From the NCBI GenBank assembly GCA_009993885.1, contig JAACSN010000003.1:62001-126000 (forward strand): 64,000 nucleotides of DNA. Reading direction: 5' to 3'. Position numbers and translations under genes: made by a program. Shown in pieces: positions 17,653 to 27,156 of this stretch; within the stretch, counting starts at the first letter, position 1, and the number at the start of each line of letters is the position of its first letter. The notes beneath the pieces are model-generated. The model was not told the DNA's origin, did not search any database, and worked only from the letters and a program-made list of their open reading frames with translations. This DNA is from Alphaproteobacteria bacterium (lineage in GTDB: Bacteria > Pseudomonadota > Alphaproteobacteria > Caedimonadales > UBA9215).

Positions 17653-18660
17653 ATGACAACCGACCGTGGCGAGATAAGGACAAACTCTTTGCCCGATGAG
17701 GAGCACAATCTCTTTCAACGTTTTATTTTCTCAACACCGATGTTGTACGTCTTTGCCATAGGTGTTTGGGGAAGCACTTGGTATATTATTACGCTTCAAT
17801 TAGGTGTCGTCGCTGAAGAAGTTTCCATCGGATATCGTTTTTGTATTGCCTCTGTGGCGCTTTTTTTATGGGGAGCCTTTCGGGGTAAGGATTTTTCATT
17901 CCCGTGGGAAGATCACCGTATTTTTATGTTTAAAGGTGTGGCTCTTTATAGTGTCGGTTATTTTTTTGCTTATTATGCGGGAGGTGTCATTCCTTCCGGT
18001 CTCAATGCCGTTCTTTTTTCCACCATTGTGATTTTTAATATTTTTAATGCGGCGATTTTCTTTAAACAAAAAATATCTTTTTTAACCCTTTTAGGGGCTC
18101 TCCTTGGGCTTGGCGGCTTAGCCTTGATTTTTTTGCCCGAACTTCAGTCCCTTGATATACAGAATCGATCCGTTTTGACAGGGATGGGATTTGCCGTTTT
18201 AGGAGGCTTGGTCGGATCTTTCGGTAATATTGCTTCTATGAAAAGTCAAAATAGAGGCGTGCGTATCATTGAGGCCAATGCTTTTAGTATGGGATACGGG
18301 GGGCTTTTGAGTCTTGCCATTGCTCTTATGGCGGGAGAGAGTCTTACGTTTGATTTGTCTTTTTCTTATGTCGGTTCGTTGCTTTATTTGGCAATTTTCG
18401 GCTCTATCGTGACTTTTGGATGTTATTTGAAAGTTTTAGGGCGTTTAGGAGCTGATAAAGCAGCTTACCCTATGGTTTTAATTCCCGTTGTGGCTCTGTT
18501 TATTTCAGTTGTTTTTGAAGGTTATCAGTGGTCTGCCTATGCTATTTGGGGGATTGTTCTTATGATTTTAGGAAATATTATAATAACCGTTAAGGGAAAA
18601 GCAGAATTTTTGCACTATTTAAAGAAAATACTTCGTAAAGAATCCTCTGTGAAACCCTAG
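17653..18660 (+). CDS. EamA (DMT superfamily) transporter
   Basis: 335-residue inner-membrane protein with about ten hydrophobic helices arranged as two EamA repeats (about residues 40-160 and 180-315). The start of each repeat (FAIGVWGSTWYIITLQLG and GFAVLGGLVGSFGNIAS) is typical. A CAGGAG site precedes the ATG. Substrate cannot be read from sequence; DMT relatives move amino acids, nucleotide sugars or metabolites. The ~25-residue cytosolic N-terminus is polar. Confidence 0.85.
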   Translation: MTTDRGEIRTNSLPDEEHNLFQRFIFSTPMLYVFAIGVWGSTWYIITLQLGVVAEEVSIGYRFCIASVALFLWGAFRGKDFSFPWEDHRIFMFKGVALYSVGYFFAYYAGGVIPSGLNAVLFSTIVIFNIFNAAIFFKQKISFLTLLGALLGLGGLALIFLPELQSLDIQNRSVLTGMGFAVLGGLVGSFGNIASMKSQNRGVRIIEANAFSMGYGGLLSLAIALMAGESLTFDLSFSYVGSLLYLAIFGSIVTFGCYLKVLGRLGADKAAYPMVLIPVVALFISVVFEGYQWSAYAIWGIVLMILGNIIITVKGKAEFLHYLKKILRKESSVKP

Positions 18661-18739
18661 TTTTTAAGGTTTTTTTGCCGGAAATGGAAAATTTCCAAAT
18701 GGGAAAGAATTTTTCTTTAGGGAAACGTAAAAAAAAATG

Positions 18740-18768
18740 TTGACGTAGGGAAAAATTCTCCCTATATA
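18740..18768 (+). promoter_or_regulatory. Strong sigma70-type promoter of a candidate small RNA
   Basis: TTGACG at 18740-18745, 17-bp spacer, TATATA at 18763-18768. No start codon with a ribosome site follows before the terminator at 18896, so it appears to drive a non-coding transcript beginning near 18775. Confidence 0.7.
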
Positions 18769-18774
18769 TAAGAG

Positions 18775-18932
18775 GTAACCTGTTTTGAAGTCGTTTTAGA
18801 TTTTGAAATATCGTTGAATTATCTTTATTCCTGTTTGGATATTTCAACATTACAAACTAGTTTATTCCTGTTTTCTAGTTTGTATTCCCATCTTGCCCTG
18901 TAGGTTTGTAACGCCTACAGGGATTTTTTTTA
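18775..18932 (+). ncRNA. Candidate small RNA with two hairpins sharing one loop sequence
   Basis: About 158 nt between a near-consensus promoter and an intrinsic terminator. Hairpin 1: TTGAAATATC (18803-18812) pairs perfectly with 18838-18847. Hairpin 2: ACAAACTAG (18852-18860) pairs perfectly with 18875-18883. Hairpin 3 is the terminator. Stems 1 and 2 are unrelated, but both loops contain TTTATTCCTGTTT (18824-18836 and 18861-18873). The reverse complement of the loop includes AGGAATAAA, resembling a Shine-Dalgarno region, so pairing to ribosome sites is a plausible mode of action. I do not recognise it as a known family; it is not 6S, tmRNA, SRP RNA or RNase P RNA. Confidence 0.7.
18896..18932 (+). 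terminator. Intrinsic terminator of the candidate small RNA
   Basis: Nine-bp perfect stem CCCTGTAGG (18896-18904) with CCTACAGGG (18914-18922), 9-nt loop, then A and nine T residues. A textbook Rho-independent terminator on the plus strand. Confidence 0.9.
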
Positions 18933-19006
18933 CTTTTTTGAGGGAAGCTTGCATCTGATCTCAAGCTGAAATATAAAGCGATATATTGTTTAAGCAGGTA
19001 TCAGAA

Positions 19007-19613
19007 ATGAAAAACATCTCTTATTATTATGCATTACGCCAAAAAATCTTATTGCTTTTGCCGCTTGCCGCAACCCTTTCCGGGTGTGTATCAACAGTCT
19101 CTTATGAAGCGCCTAAATCCGGGCCGACAGCACGGGTTCGTTTTGTAACCAACACATCTAAGAGTCTTACGGTTGTGAGAGAATATGATTCCACCGACTG
19201 TGATAATGAAAAAGAAATGATGCGATTAAGAAAGGGTTTTTTTATTCCGTAGTAATCCGATCTCCCTCGGAATGCCGTTAAATAACTATCATGAGAATGC
19301 CGCGAAAGAATTTTTAGTTACTGCCGGAGTCCCTCATGTTTATATGTTTACACATGCGGATATTTCTTCTAGCGGCTCTTATATGCCGACCAAATCTTAC
19401 GGTGTTTTCTTATATCAAAAATTCGAACAGGATAAAGATTATGAAATTAGTTACTCGGCAAATGCCTCCGGGGCATTTGTGGAGGTAAGTGAAATAAAAA
19501 TTAATGAGGATAACGTTGCTAAAAAAGTTTTTCTTCAACGCGTCAATAACAGATCATTCGGTGATTTCTCAAAAACTTGTTTAAAAGCTTTTAAGAAGAA
19601 GCGTTTTTGGTAG
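19007..19613 (+). pseudogene. Small lipoprotein gene frameshifted at a T7 tract
   Basis: From the ATG at 19007 the product has a lipoprotein signal peptide ending in the lipobox LSGC (about residues 22-25). The frame stops at 19250-19252 after KGFFIP. Deleting one T from the run at 19237-19243 continues it into the frame that ends at 19613 (RSNPISLGMPLNN...), giving about 201 residues. The two halves are otherwise open, so this is one broken gene or a homopolymer error. The product has no domain I recognise. An alternative start for the second half, the ATG at 19272, lacks a ribosome site. Confidence 0.65.
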
Positions 19614-19631
19614 GAAAGTTTCCTTCAGCCC

Positions 19632-20558
19632 TTAAGATTCACATTGATGCAGAGAATACGCTTGTTTTTTTTCGCGATAAAGGGTCAGCAACCCCATTGA
19701 AATAATAAGGAAAGCCCCAATGACGGTATAGGTGCCGGGGATGTCTTTCCATAAAATGTAGCCTGCAATAGAAGCCCAAATAAGACCGCAATAGTCAAAG
19801 GGGGCAAGGGATGAAACAGGCACAAGGCGAAAGGCATGTATGAAGCCGAATTGAGCAATACCCCCCAAAATACCGGCAGCGAGCAATAGAAAAAGGACCT
19901 CGGAAGCCGGGGTAATCCAGACAAAGGGCAGCATCACAAAAGAACCCAGTAACCCCGCAACAGTATACGTAAATGCCAAAAGTGTATTGCTGTCATGGAC
20001 GCACAGACGTTTCCCGATAATGACGGCGAGCGCCGTGAATAAGCCGCTTGCAACGGCAAAAAAACCGTTCAGTTGGAAACTTTCATTGCTCGGTTGCAAA
20101 ATGATAAAAACACCGATAAACCCGACAATAACGGCCAAGGAGCGATAAATGCCAACCCGTTCACCTAAGAAGGGAATGGCGAGTATGGTCATAAAAAGGG
20201 GTGTTGTGTAAGATAAGGTATAAAGGGAAGAAAGGGGAAGGGATCGACACGCCATAATATAAAAAACAAGAGAGACAAACATAGAAAGGGCTCTGATGAT
20301 TTGGGCTTTCAAATATTTTGTTTTTAAAAGGGAAAGGGGAGATCTGAAATGCCCTTGTTCTATAAATCCTAGAAAAAGAATGGGGATTAAGGAAAAGAGA
20401 CATCGGAAGAAAATTATTTCAAATACGGAGTATTTGGGCGGTAGACTCTTTATGAGAACATCTTGTATGGTGTATAAAAGAAGTGAGCCCAAAAGCAAAA
20501 AGACTGCTTTGAAAAAGTCTGTTTTTTCAACGGATCGTTCTTGTAAGGCCGGCAGCAT
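19632..20558 (-). CDS. EamA (DMT superfamily) transporter, RhaT/SAM-transporter-like
   Basis: 308 residues, about ten hydrophobic helices in two repeats. Features typical of this subgroup include IQDVLIKSLPPKYSVFEI near residues 32-49 and PLSSLYTLSYTTPLFMTILAIPFLGERV in the first repeat. Rickettsial S-adenosylmethionine importers belong to this branch, but the substrate here is unproven. Convergent with the broken lipoprotein gene and divergent from uvrD, with 68 bp between starts. Confidence 0.83.
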   Translation of the reverse strand: MLPALQERSVEKTDFFKAVFLLLGSLLLYTIQDVLIKSLPPKYSVFEIIFFRCLFSLIPILFLGFIEQGHFRSPLSLLKTKYLKAQIIRALSMFVSLVFYIMACRSLPLSSLYTLSYTTPLFMTILAIPFLGERVGIYRSLAVIVGFIGVFIILQPSNESFQLNGFFAVASGLFTALAVIIGKRLCVHDSNTLLAFTYTVAGLLGSFVMLPFVWITPASEVLFLLLAAGILGGIAQFGFIHAFRLVPVSSLAPFDYCGLIWASIAGYILWKDIPGTYTVIGAFLIISMGLLTLYREKKQAYSLHQCES

Positions 20559-20626
20559 TCTATAGTTCCGCGCTCTTTTTAATTTAACAGCTTATAAAGC
20601 TTTTATATAACCACGGTAACAAAACA

Positions 20627-22882
20627 ATGACTGCATTACAAGCTGCTCTCCAAAACGAGACCCCGGATTCACCCATGACAAATGAAAATACCTTCAATTA
20701 TTTAGCGTCTCTTAATGAGCCCCAACGCTGTGCTGTTGAAACAACGCAAGGGCCTGTCCTTGTTTTAGCCGGGGCCGGTACCGGAAAAACCAAGGTTCTG
20801 ACGACTCGCATTGCCCATATCTTAATTCAAGGAAAGGCGTTGCCCGGGCAAATCCTTTCGGTGACTTTTACGAATAAAGCAGCTCATGAAATGAAAAGCC
20901 GTGTGCTTTCTATGATTGGTTCCGGCGGGGAAGGGGTTTGGTCGGGTACCTTTCACTCTCTTTGTGTGCGCATGCTGCGCCGTCATGCCGAGCTCATTGA
21001 TCGTCAGCAAAATTTCACAATTCTTGATACCGATGACCAACTTCGTCTTATTAAACAAATTCTTAAGGCGGAAAATATGGATGATAAGGCGCTTCCTCCC
21101 CGTCACATTCTCTCGGTGATCGGCCGCTGGAAGGATCGTGCGTTCTTGCCGGAAAAAGTACCCTCTTCCGAGCGCTCCGGTTATTACGATGAGGTCTCGA
21201 AGGAAGACCCCGTGTTAAGGGTTTATAGAATTTATCAAGAACGTCTTCGTGTTTTAAATGCCATGGACTTTGGTGATCTGTTACTTCTTACCCTTGAACT
21301 TTTTAAAAGAAGTCCTGATGTGCTGGAGCTTTATCAAAAGCAATTTAAATATATTTTGGTGGATGAGTATCAAGACACCAATGTCTCGCAATATCTGTGG
21401 CTACGGTTGTTGGCTCAAAAGCACAGAAATATTTGTTGTGTTGGAGATGATGACCAGTCTATTTATAGTTGGCGGGGTGCTGAGGTCAGCAATATCTTGC
21501 GTTTTGAAAAGGATTTCCCGGGAGCACTTGTTGTGCGTCTTGAAGAAAATTACCGCTCTACAGCTCATATTTTAGGGGCTGCCGGCGGGTTGATCACTCA
21601 AAACAAAAAACGCTTGGGTAAAACGCTCTGGACGCAAAAAGAGGGGGGAGAGCGCCTTATTATTAAGCATGTTTATAATGGGGAAGAAGAAGCACGCTTT
21701 GCGGGTGATGAAATCGAAGCCTGCCAACGGAATGGACTTTCCTTATCTGATATTGCTATTTTGGTGCGCGCTTCCTTTCAAACTCGCGAGTTTGAAGATC
21801 GCTTTATAAGTCTTGGGATTCCTTACCGTGTTGTGGGGGGACCTCGTTTTTATGAGCGTCTTGAAATTAGGGATGCCATGGCCTATTTACGTATGGTGCA
21901 ACAACCAAGCGATAGTCTTGCCTTTGAGCGTATTATAAACACACCTCGTCGGGGAATTGGCGCAACGAGTATTCAAACTCTGAACCAATACGCTCGCTTG
22001 GAAGATATTCCTTTATTTGAGGCGGCTCATATCCTTATTGAAACCGATGAATTACGGGGAAAGGCAAAAACAGGCCTTCAAAGCTTAATTAACGATATCT
22101 TGCGTTGGCAGAGCCTTTTAAAGACTATGGCGCCCGATGAGCTCACACGAATGATTCTTGATGAGTCCGGATATACCCTAATGTGGCAGCAGGATAAGTC
22201 CCCCGAAGCCGGGGGGCGACTTGAGAACTTAAAAGAATTAGTCGATGCGATTAAAGAATTTGAGTCCGTCGGGCAATTTTTAGAGCATGTGAGTCTTGTT
22301 ATGGAAAACACCCGTAATGCGGATTTTTCCTCAGAACTTGTGACTTTGATGACTCTGCATAGTGCCAAAGGTCTTGAATTTGATACGGTCTTTTTGGCAG
22401 GCTGGGAAGAAGGGACTTTTCCTCATCAAAAAAGCATTGATGAAGGAAATCTTGAGGAAGAGCGTCGTTTGGCTTATGTCGGTATTACCCGAGCCAAATC
22501 AAAGGCTTTTATTTTGTGTGCTATGAATCGCTTAATCCACGGTACATGGCAAAATTGTATCCCCTCCCGCTTTATTGATGAAATTCCTGCGGAACATGTT
22601 TCTCGGGAGGATTCCACGAGGGTTTTTAAATTTAATCCCCACGGCACCCGAGAACCTTATTTAGGGTTTTCTAGCAAAAAGAGTTCTACGGCTGCTCCCT
22701 TAAAACCGAAAACTTATCAAAAAACGAGCGGTGCTTTTGACATGGGGGATCGGGTTTTTCATGTGAAATTCGGGTATGGAAAAATTATCGGTTTATCGGG
22801 AGAAAAACTGGAAATACATTTTGATCATTCGGGCATTAAAAATGTCGTTTCAAGTTTCGTTAAAAATGCAAAGGATGTGTAA
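20627..22882 (+). CDS. uvrD: UvrD/PcrA family DNA helicase
   Basis: 751-residue superfamily 1A 3'-5' helicase for nucleotide excision and mismatch repair. Walker A AGAGTGKTK is at 48-56; other helicase motifs are the TFTNKAA segment, VDEYQDTN (motif II), GDDDQSIYSWRGA (motif III), and LMTLHSAKGLEFDTVFLAGWEEGTFPH (motifs IV/V). The C-terminal FDMGDRVFHVKFGYGKI segment is the Tudor-like domain that contacts RNA polymerase in PcrA/UvrD. A second Met at residue 17 is a possible start. The prmA ATG follows after one base. Confidence 0.95.
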   Translation: MTALQAALQNETPDSPMTNENTFNYLASLNEPQRCAVETTQGPVLVLAGAGTGKTKVLTTRIAHILIQGKALPGQILSVTFTNKAAHEMKSRVLSMIGSGGEGVWSGTFHSLCVRMLRRHAELIDRQQNFTILDTDDQLRLIKQILKAENMDDKALPPRHILSVIGRWKDRAFLPEKVPSSERSGYYDEVSKEDPVLRVYRIYQERLRVLNAMDFGDLLLLTLELFKRSPDVLELYQKQFKYILVDEYQDTNVSQYLWLRLLAQKHRNICCVGDDDQSIYSWRGAEVSNILRFEKDFPGALVVRLEENYRSTAHILGAAGGLITQNKKRLGKTLWTQKEGGERLIIKHVYNGEEEARFAGDEIEACQRNGLSLSDIAILVRASFQTREFEDRFISLGIPYRVVGGPRFYERLEIRDAMAYLRMVQQPSDSLAFERIINTPRRGIGATSIQTLNQYARLEDIPLFEAAHILIETDELRGKAKTGLQSLINDILRWQSLLKTMAPDELTRMILDESGYTLMWQQDKSPEAGGRLENLKELVDAIKEFESVGQFLEHVSLVMENTRNADFSSELVTLMTLHSAKGLEFDTVFLAGWEEGTFPHQKSIDEGNLEEERRLAYVGITRAKSKAFILCAMNRLIHGTWQNCIPSRFIDEIPAEHVSREDSTRVFKFNPHGTREPYLGFSSKKSSTAAPLKPKTYQKTSGAFDMGDRVFHVKFGYGKIIGLSGEKLEIHFDHSGIKNVVSSFVKNAKDV

Positions 22883-22883
22883 T

Positions 22884-23810
22884 ATGAATCTGTGGCAATT
22901 GAAAATCAAAGCAGATAAAGATGTAGCGTATAGGATCAGCGAGCTTTTAGAAGATTATGTTGAGGTGGTTTCTTTGTTTGAAGATCCACAAGATCAAAGC
23001 TTATGGATTATTGAAGGAACATGCCGAGAAGAACCGTCACGTCAAACTCTTGAGGGGCTTCTTGACTCTGTTGATCGGGGCACAACGCCTTTAACCCTTG
23101 AAATTAATAAACTGCCCGATAAAGATTGGGTGGCAGAAAATCGTAAAGATTTCCCGCCTCTCGAGATTGCCGGTTTTTATATTTACGGCTCTCACATTGA
23201 ATCGCCAATTCCCGGCTCGCAGATTCCTCTGAAAATTGAAGCTTCGACAGCTTTTGGAACAGGCAATCACGGCACGACCCACGGATGTTTAGAGGCTCTT
23301 CAATATTTAAAAGCCCAAGGCATTCATCCGCGCAATCCCTTGGACTTGGGCTGTGGTACGGGCATCCTTGCTCTTGGTATTGCTAAGATTTTTGGCGTTA
23401 AAGTCACGGCTAGTGATATTGATCCCGAAGCGACGGAGAAAACGCTTTATAATGCGGCTGAAAATAATGCAGTCGATCTGATTACAGCCTATACGGCAGA
23501 GGGGCTTGAAAGTTCAGCTTTAACGACTCTTGCGCCTTTTGACCTTATTGTTGCAAACATCTTAGCAGGCCCCCTTATTGATATGGCGCCTCAGATAAAA
23601 GGCGCTTTGAGCAAAGGAGGATATCTTATTCTCTCTGGGCTTCTTGATCACCAAGTAACGGCTATTAAAGAAGCTTACTTAGAGGCGCATTTAACGCTTG
23701 TTCAAAAGACCCTCAAAGGAGACTGGGCAACCTTGATTTTTAAAAAGCAAACCCTGCAAGAGGGGCTTAAAAGTCGCATGGATTTTTCCATAGAAATTCA
23801 AGGTCGGTAA
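22884..23810 (+). CDS. prmA: Ribosomal protein L11 methyltransferase
   Basis: 308 residues from the ATG at 22884, one base after the uvrD stop; the open frame extends upstream but only through uvrD. It trimethylates ribosomal protein L11 using S-adenosylmethionine. The PrmA-specific EASTAFGTGNHGTTHGCLEAL and the SAM motif LDLGCGTGILALGIAK are present, followed by DLIVANILAGPL, the NxxY-like catalytic region. The N-terminal ~100 residues are the L11-recognition domain. Confidence 0.95.
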   Translation: MNLWQLKIKADKDVAYRISELLEDYVEVVSLFEDPQDQSLWIIEGTCREEPSRQTLEGLLDSVDRGTTPLTLEINKLPDKDWVAENRKDFPPLEIAGFYIYGSHIESPIPGSQIPLKIEASTAFGTGNHGTTHGCLEALQYLKAQGIHPRNPLDLGCGTGILALGIAKIFGVKVTASDIDPEATEKTLYNAAENNAVDLITAYTAEGLESSALTTLAPFDLIVANILAGPLIDMAPQIKGALSKGGYLILSGLLDHQVTAIKEAYLEAHLTLVQKTLKGDWATLIFKKQTLQEGLKSRMDFSIEIQGR

Positions 23811-23825
23811 TATAGCTAAGAGTCT

Positions 23826-24752
23826 ATGAAAAAGAAAAATAAACTTGTCTATATTATTGTGGGGCCGACGGCTAGCGGAAAATCCTCTTTAGCCGTTGAT
23901 CTGGCCGAACGGTTAGACGGCATTGTGATTAATGCAGATAGTTTGCAAGTTTACGGTTCCCTTTCATTACTAACGGCACGACCCGCGCCGGAAGATCTAA
24001 GGCGCGTTCCCCATGCTCTTTACGGTGTGTTGCAGGATCCGCAAGAGGCTTACTCTGTTGCAAGATGGCATGCCGATGCGCTTGCCGAAATTGAGAAGGC
24101 TTTTAGAGAAGAAAAGTCACCCGTCCTTGTCGGCGGGACGGGGTTTTATATCAAAGCCCTTTTGGAGGGACTTAGTGATGTGCCTGAAATTGATCCTTCA
24201 ATTCGCGCCCAATTGCGGGAAAGATCTCTTTTGCCGGAGGGGGGGGGGGACCTTTATAAAGAGCTTCAACGACAAGATCCCGAAGGAGCCGAGTCCTTAA
24301 AACCCAAGGATACTCAGCGTGTTATCAGAGCCCTTGAAGTTGTCTTATCTACGGGGAAACCCCTCCGTTTTTGGCAAAGTAAGAATCCCGTACCTTTTGC
24401 CTATGATCACAAAGTCATTTATATCAATCCCACGCGGGAAGAGGTGGTTTTTCGTGCAAAAAAACGTCTCGGAATTATTTTTGACCGAGGGGGCATTGAC
24501 GAAGTAAAAGCGCTTTTAGGACAAACTATTTCTCCTGAGTGCACCCTAAAAAAAGCCGTTGGTGTTCGAGAAATTGAGGAGTATTTAGCAGGGAAAGCGA
24601 CAAAACAGGGAGCTCTCGAGAAAAGTTTTATTGCCACACGTCAATATATCAAACGTCAGCAAACATGGTTTAACCGACAGTTAAAGGCAGATATTGTGAT
24701 GAATCATTGTTATGGTGAATCGGACTTAGAGCCGCTTTTAAAGGAGTTGTAA
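23826..24752 (+). CDS. miaA: tRNA dimethylallyltransferase
   Basis: 308-residue enzyme adding a dimethylallyl group to A37 of tRNAs reading UNN codons. The P-loop GPTASGKSS is at 13-21, followed by INADSLQVYG, and VGGTGFYIKALL matches the family. A DFR-like QxxxxxRQxxWF region (TRQYIKRQQTWF) is near the C-terminus. The codons for PEGGGD span a run of ten G (about 24239-24248), an unusually long mononucleotide tract in a housekeeping gene. Confidence 0.95.
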   Translation: MKKKNKLVYIIVGPTASGKSSLAVDLAERLDGIVINADSLQVYGSLSLLTARPAPEDLRRVPHALYGVLQDPQEAYSVARWHADALAEIEKAFREEKSPVLVGGTGFYIKALLEGLSDVPEIDPSIRAQLRERSLLPEGGGDLYKELQRQDPEGAESLKPKDTQRVIRALEVVLSTGKPLRFWQSKNPVPFAYDHKVIYINPTREEVVFRAKKRLGIIFDRGGIDEVKALLGQTISPECTLKKAVGVREIEEYLAGKATKQGALEKSFIATRQYIKRQQTWFNRQLKADIVMNHCYGESDLEPLLKEL

Positions 24753-24817
24753 ATTTCTCAAAACTCTTTCAGGCACACCCTGTTAATAAATGCGACAAAA
24801 CCGGACGCCTTATTTAA

Positions 24818-25954
24818 TTAAGCAGCAAGATTCCCCTTTGAGCGTTGCTTTTGCAGTTGGTTTAAAAGGCTTGTAGCAGCTTGGCGATAAGGGAAACCAA
24901 GATCAATATTACGCACCAAATTTTCCTGAGCACCCGTATCGGTCATCTCTCGAATGTTAAGATCCAAGGGAATTTCCGCTAGGAAAGGAACTTTAAGAGT
25001 ATCAGCTGTTTTATGAGCACCGCCGTGGGAGAAAATATTACTGCGCTCGTCACAATGGGGGCATTGAAAATAGGACATGTTTTCGATAACCCCCAGTAAA
25101 GGGACTTCAACTTTTTGAAACATGCCGATCGCTTTTTTGGCATCAATCAGGGCAACATCTTGAGGAGTTGAAACAACAATAGCCCCGCTAATACAAGCTT
25201 TTTTAACAAGGGTTAATTGGATGTCTCCTGTGCCGGGGGGAAGGTCAATGAGCAGGACGTCGAGATTAAACCAGCGTACTTGACTTAAGAATTGTTGAAT
25301 CGCTTTTTGGATGACGGGACCTCGCCAAATAACGGGCGCATCTTCTGCCATGAGAAATCCCATGGACATAATTTGGATGCCGTCTTTTTCCACGGGGATC
25401 ATAAATTTTTCTCGGTCAACTTTGGGCTCTCCTGAAATATCCAGCATCTTTGGGATGGAAGGGCCGTAAATATCAGCATCTAAAATGCCGACTTTGACCC
25501 CCATATCTCGTAGAGCATAAGCCAAATTGACCGTTGTCGTTGATTTGCCGACACCGCCTTTTCCGGAAGCAATAGCGACAATGTCTTTAATTTCCGAGAG
25601 CTCAAAACGACCTCGAAAAAGAGGGTTGTCCGAGGGGTTATTTGAGGTTGATTTATGGGCTGTCATAATCACGAGAATTTTAACCTGATCAAGCTTATCA
25701 AGGGCGGGCATCGATTTAACGCGACGTTCAATTTCAAGGCGCAAGCCTTCATAATCATCGCATTCTTCTTTGGAAACGCTTAGGGTAATATTGATGCGCT
25801 TTCCGGCGATAATGATATCGCTTAGACGCTCTGTTTTAGATAAAGGTTCTTTTGTTTTTGGATCCTGTAAATCGCTCAAAACGTCCAGAATTGTTTGGGG
25901 CGTGATCTTCAACTCTGTCGGTACCATTGATTCCAAAATGTTGTTATTGCTCAT
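24818..25954 (-). CDS. mrp: Mrp/ApbC family iron-sulfur carrier ATPase
   Basis: 378 residues from the ATG at 25954; an in-frame TTG at 25969 is an alternative. An N-terminal MIP18/DUF59 domain (about 15-100) is followed by the deviant Walker A ASGKGGVGKST (about 129-139). A CxxC (CPHC) in the YFQCPHCDE segment bridges a 4Fe-4S cluster between subunits. It loads Fe-S clusters onto apoproteins. The segment IDLPPGTGDIQLTL and MSMGFL are family hallmarks. Convergent with miaA and divergent from hflK. Confidence 0.93.
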   Translation of the reverse strand: MSNNNILESMVPTELKITPQTILDVLSDLQDPKTKEPLSKTERLSDIIIAGKRINITLSVSKEECDDYEGLRLEIERRVKSMPALDKLDQVKILVIMTAHKSTSNNPSDNPLFRGRFELSEIKDIVAIASGKGGVGKSTTTVNLAYALRDMGVKVGILDADIYGPSIPKMLDISGEPKVDREKFMIPVEKDGIQIMSMGFLMAEDAPVIWRGPVIQKAIQQFLSQVRWFNLDVLLIDLPPGTGDIQLTLVKKACISGAIVVSTPQDVALIDAKKAIGMFQKVEVPLLGVIENMSYFQCPHCDERSNIFSHGGAHKTADTLKVPFLAEIPLDLNIREMTDTGAQENLVRNIDLGFPYRQAATSLLNQLQKQRSKGNLAA

Positions 25955-26036
25955 ATTGTCACTAGCCAAGAAGGATGCTTTCGTTTAACCTATAACTTAC
26001 TATAATAATAAGGTTGAGAAAAGGCGAGGAAAAAGA

Positions 26037-27152
26037 ATGGCATGGAATGATAAAGGAGATCAAGGTCCTTGGGGTAGTAAAAAACCCGGCTCTTCTCAAG
26101 GCAATAACTCTCCGGACTTGGACGAACTGCTCCGTCAAGGGCAGGAAAATATCCGACGTATGATGGGCGGCGGCTCGGGCGGCCGAGGCAATCGACCTGG
26201 TTTTAATCCGCGCTTTTTGGCTCTTATCGCCTTTATCGGTATCGGTTTATGGGCTGCAACAGGCCTTTACCGTGTAAAAGAAGGTGAGCAAGCCGTCGTT
26301 TTACGCTTTGGTAAAGTCAACCGCACTGCGGAAGCCGGACTTCGTTATCATATTCCGGCACCTGTTGAAAGCGCACGAGTTGTCCCGATTTCGACCATTA
26401 ATGTGGTGAATAGCGGCACGGCTGCCATTGTTCAAAGTAAACAAGCTTTTGCTTTGCGGGGATCTAATGTTGAAGATTTGATGCTCACAGGAGATGAGAA
26501 TCTTGTTAAATTACGCTTTACCGTTCAATGGTTTATCAAAGATATTTCTTACTTTTTGTTTAATGATCCTAACCCTGAAATAACGGTTAAGCTGGCTGCG
26601 GAAAGTGCCGTGCGTGAAGTGCTGGCTCAGACAACTTTGGGGGATGCGTTAACAACGGGTAAAGCGAAAATTATTATTGAATCTAAAAAACTCCTCCAAA
26701 AACTATTGGATGAATATCAAATTGGTATTGAGGTTGCAAAAATCAACTTAGAAGAAGCCAACCCGCCTGATGCGGTCATTGATTCTTTCCGTGATGTTCA
26801 ACGGGCTAGAGCCGACCTTGAAAGTAAAATCAACGAAGCCAAGGCTTATCGTAACTCTATCATCCCTGTTGCTCGAGGTAATGCACAAAAAATTATCCGT
26901 GCAGCAGAAGCTGAAAAGCAAGGCATGATTGAACTTGCAAAGGGTGAAGCAGGACAGTTTTTATCTGTGCTCGAAGCCTATCAAAAAGCGCCGGAAATTA
27001 CGTTAACGCGTCTTCGGATCGAGAATAGTGAAGATGTTTTGGCTAATGTACCGAAATATGTTATTTCGGGCAGCAAATCAAGCCAAGGGGTTTTACCCTA
27101 TCTGCCCTTGAAAGAGATGGCTAAAACAACAAAAGTAAGTGGAGGAAAATAG
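26037..27152 (+). CDS. hflK: HflK, SPFH protease-modulator subunit
   Basis: 371 residues. A Gly/Ser-rich cytosolic N-terminus (1-58) precedes one membrane helix (60-78) and the SPFH/Band-7 domain starting at VKEGEQAVVLRFGK. The coiled-coil tail contains EAEKQGMIELAKGEAG. With HflC it forms the large membrane cage around FtsH. A GAGGAAAAAG site precedes the ATG. First gene of an hflK-hflC-degP operon. Confidence 0.95.
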   Translation: MAWNDKGDQGPWGSKKPGSSQGNNSPDLDELLRQGQENIRRMMGGGSGGRGNRPGFNPRFLALIAFIGIGLWAATGLYRVKEGEQAVVLRFGKVNRTAEAGLRYHIPAPVESARVVPISTINVVNSGTAAIVQSKQAFALRGSNVEDLMLTGDENLVKLRFTVQWFIKDISYFLFNDPNPEITVKLAAESAVREVLAQTTLGDALTTGKAKIIIESKKLLQKLLDEYQIGIEVAKINLEEANPPDAVIDSFRDVQRARADLESKINEAKAYRNSIIPVARGNAQKIIRAAEAEKQGMIELAKGEAGQFLSVLEAYQKAPEITLTRLRIENSEDVLANVPKYVISGSKSSQGVLPYLPLKEMAKTTKVSGGK

Positions 27153-27156
27153 TCCG

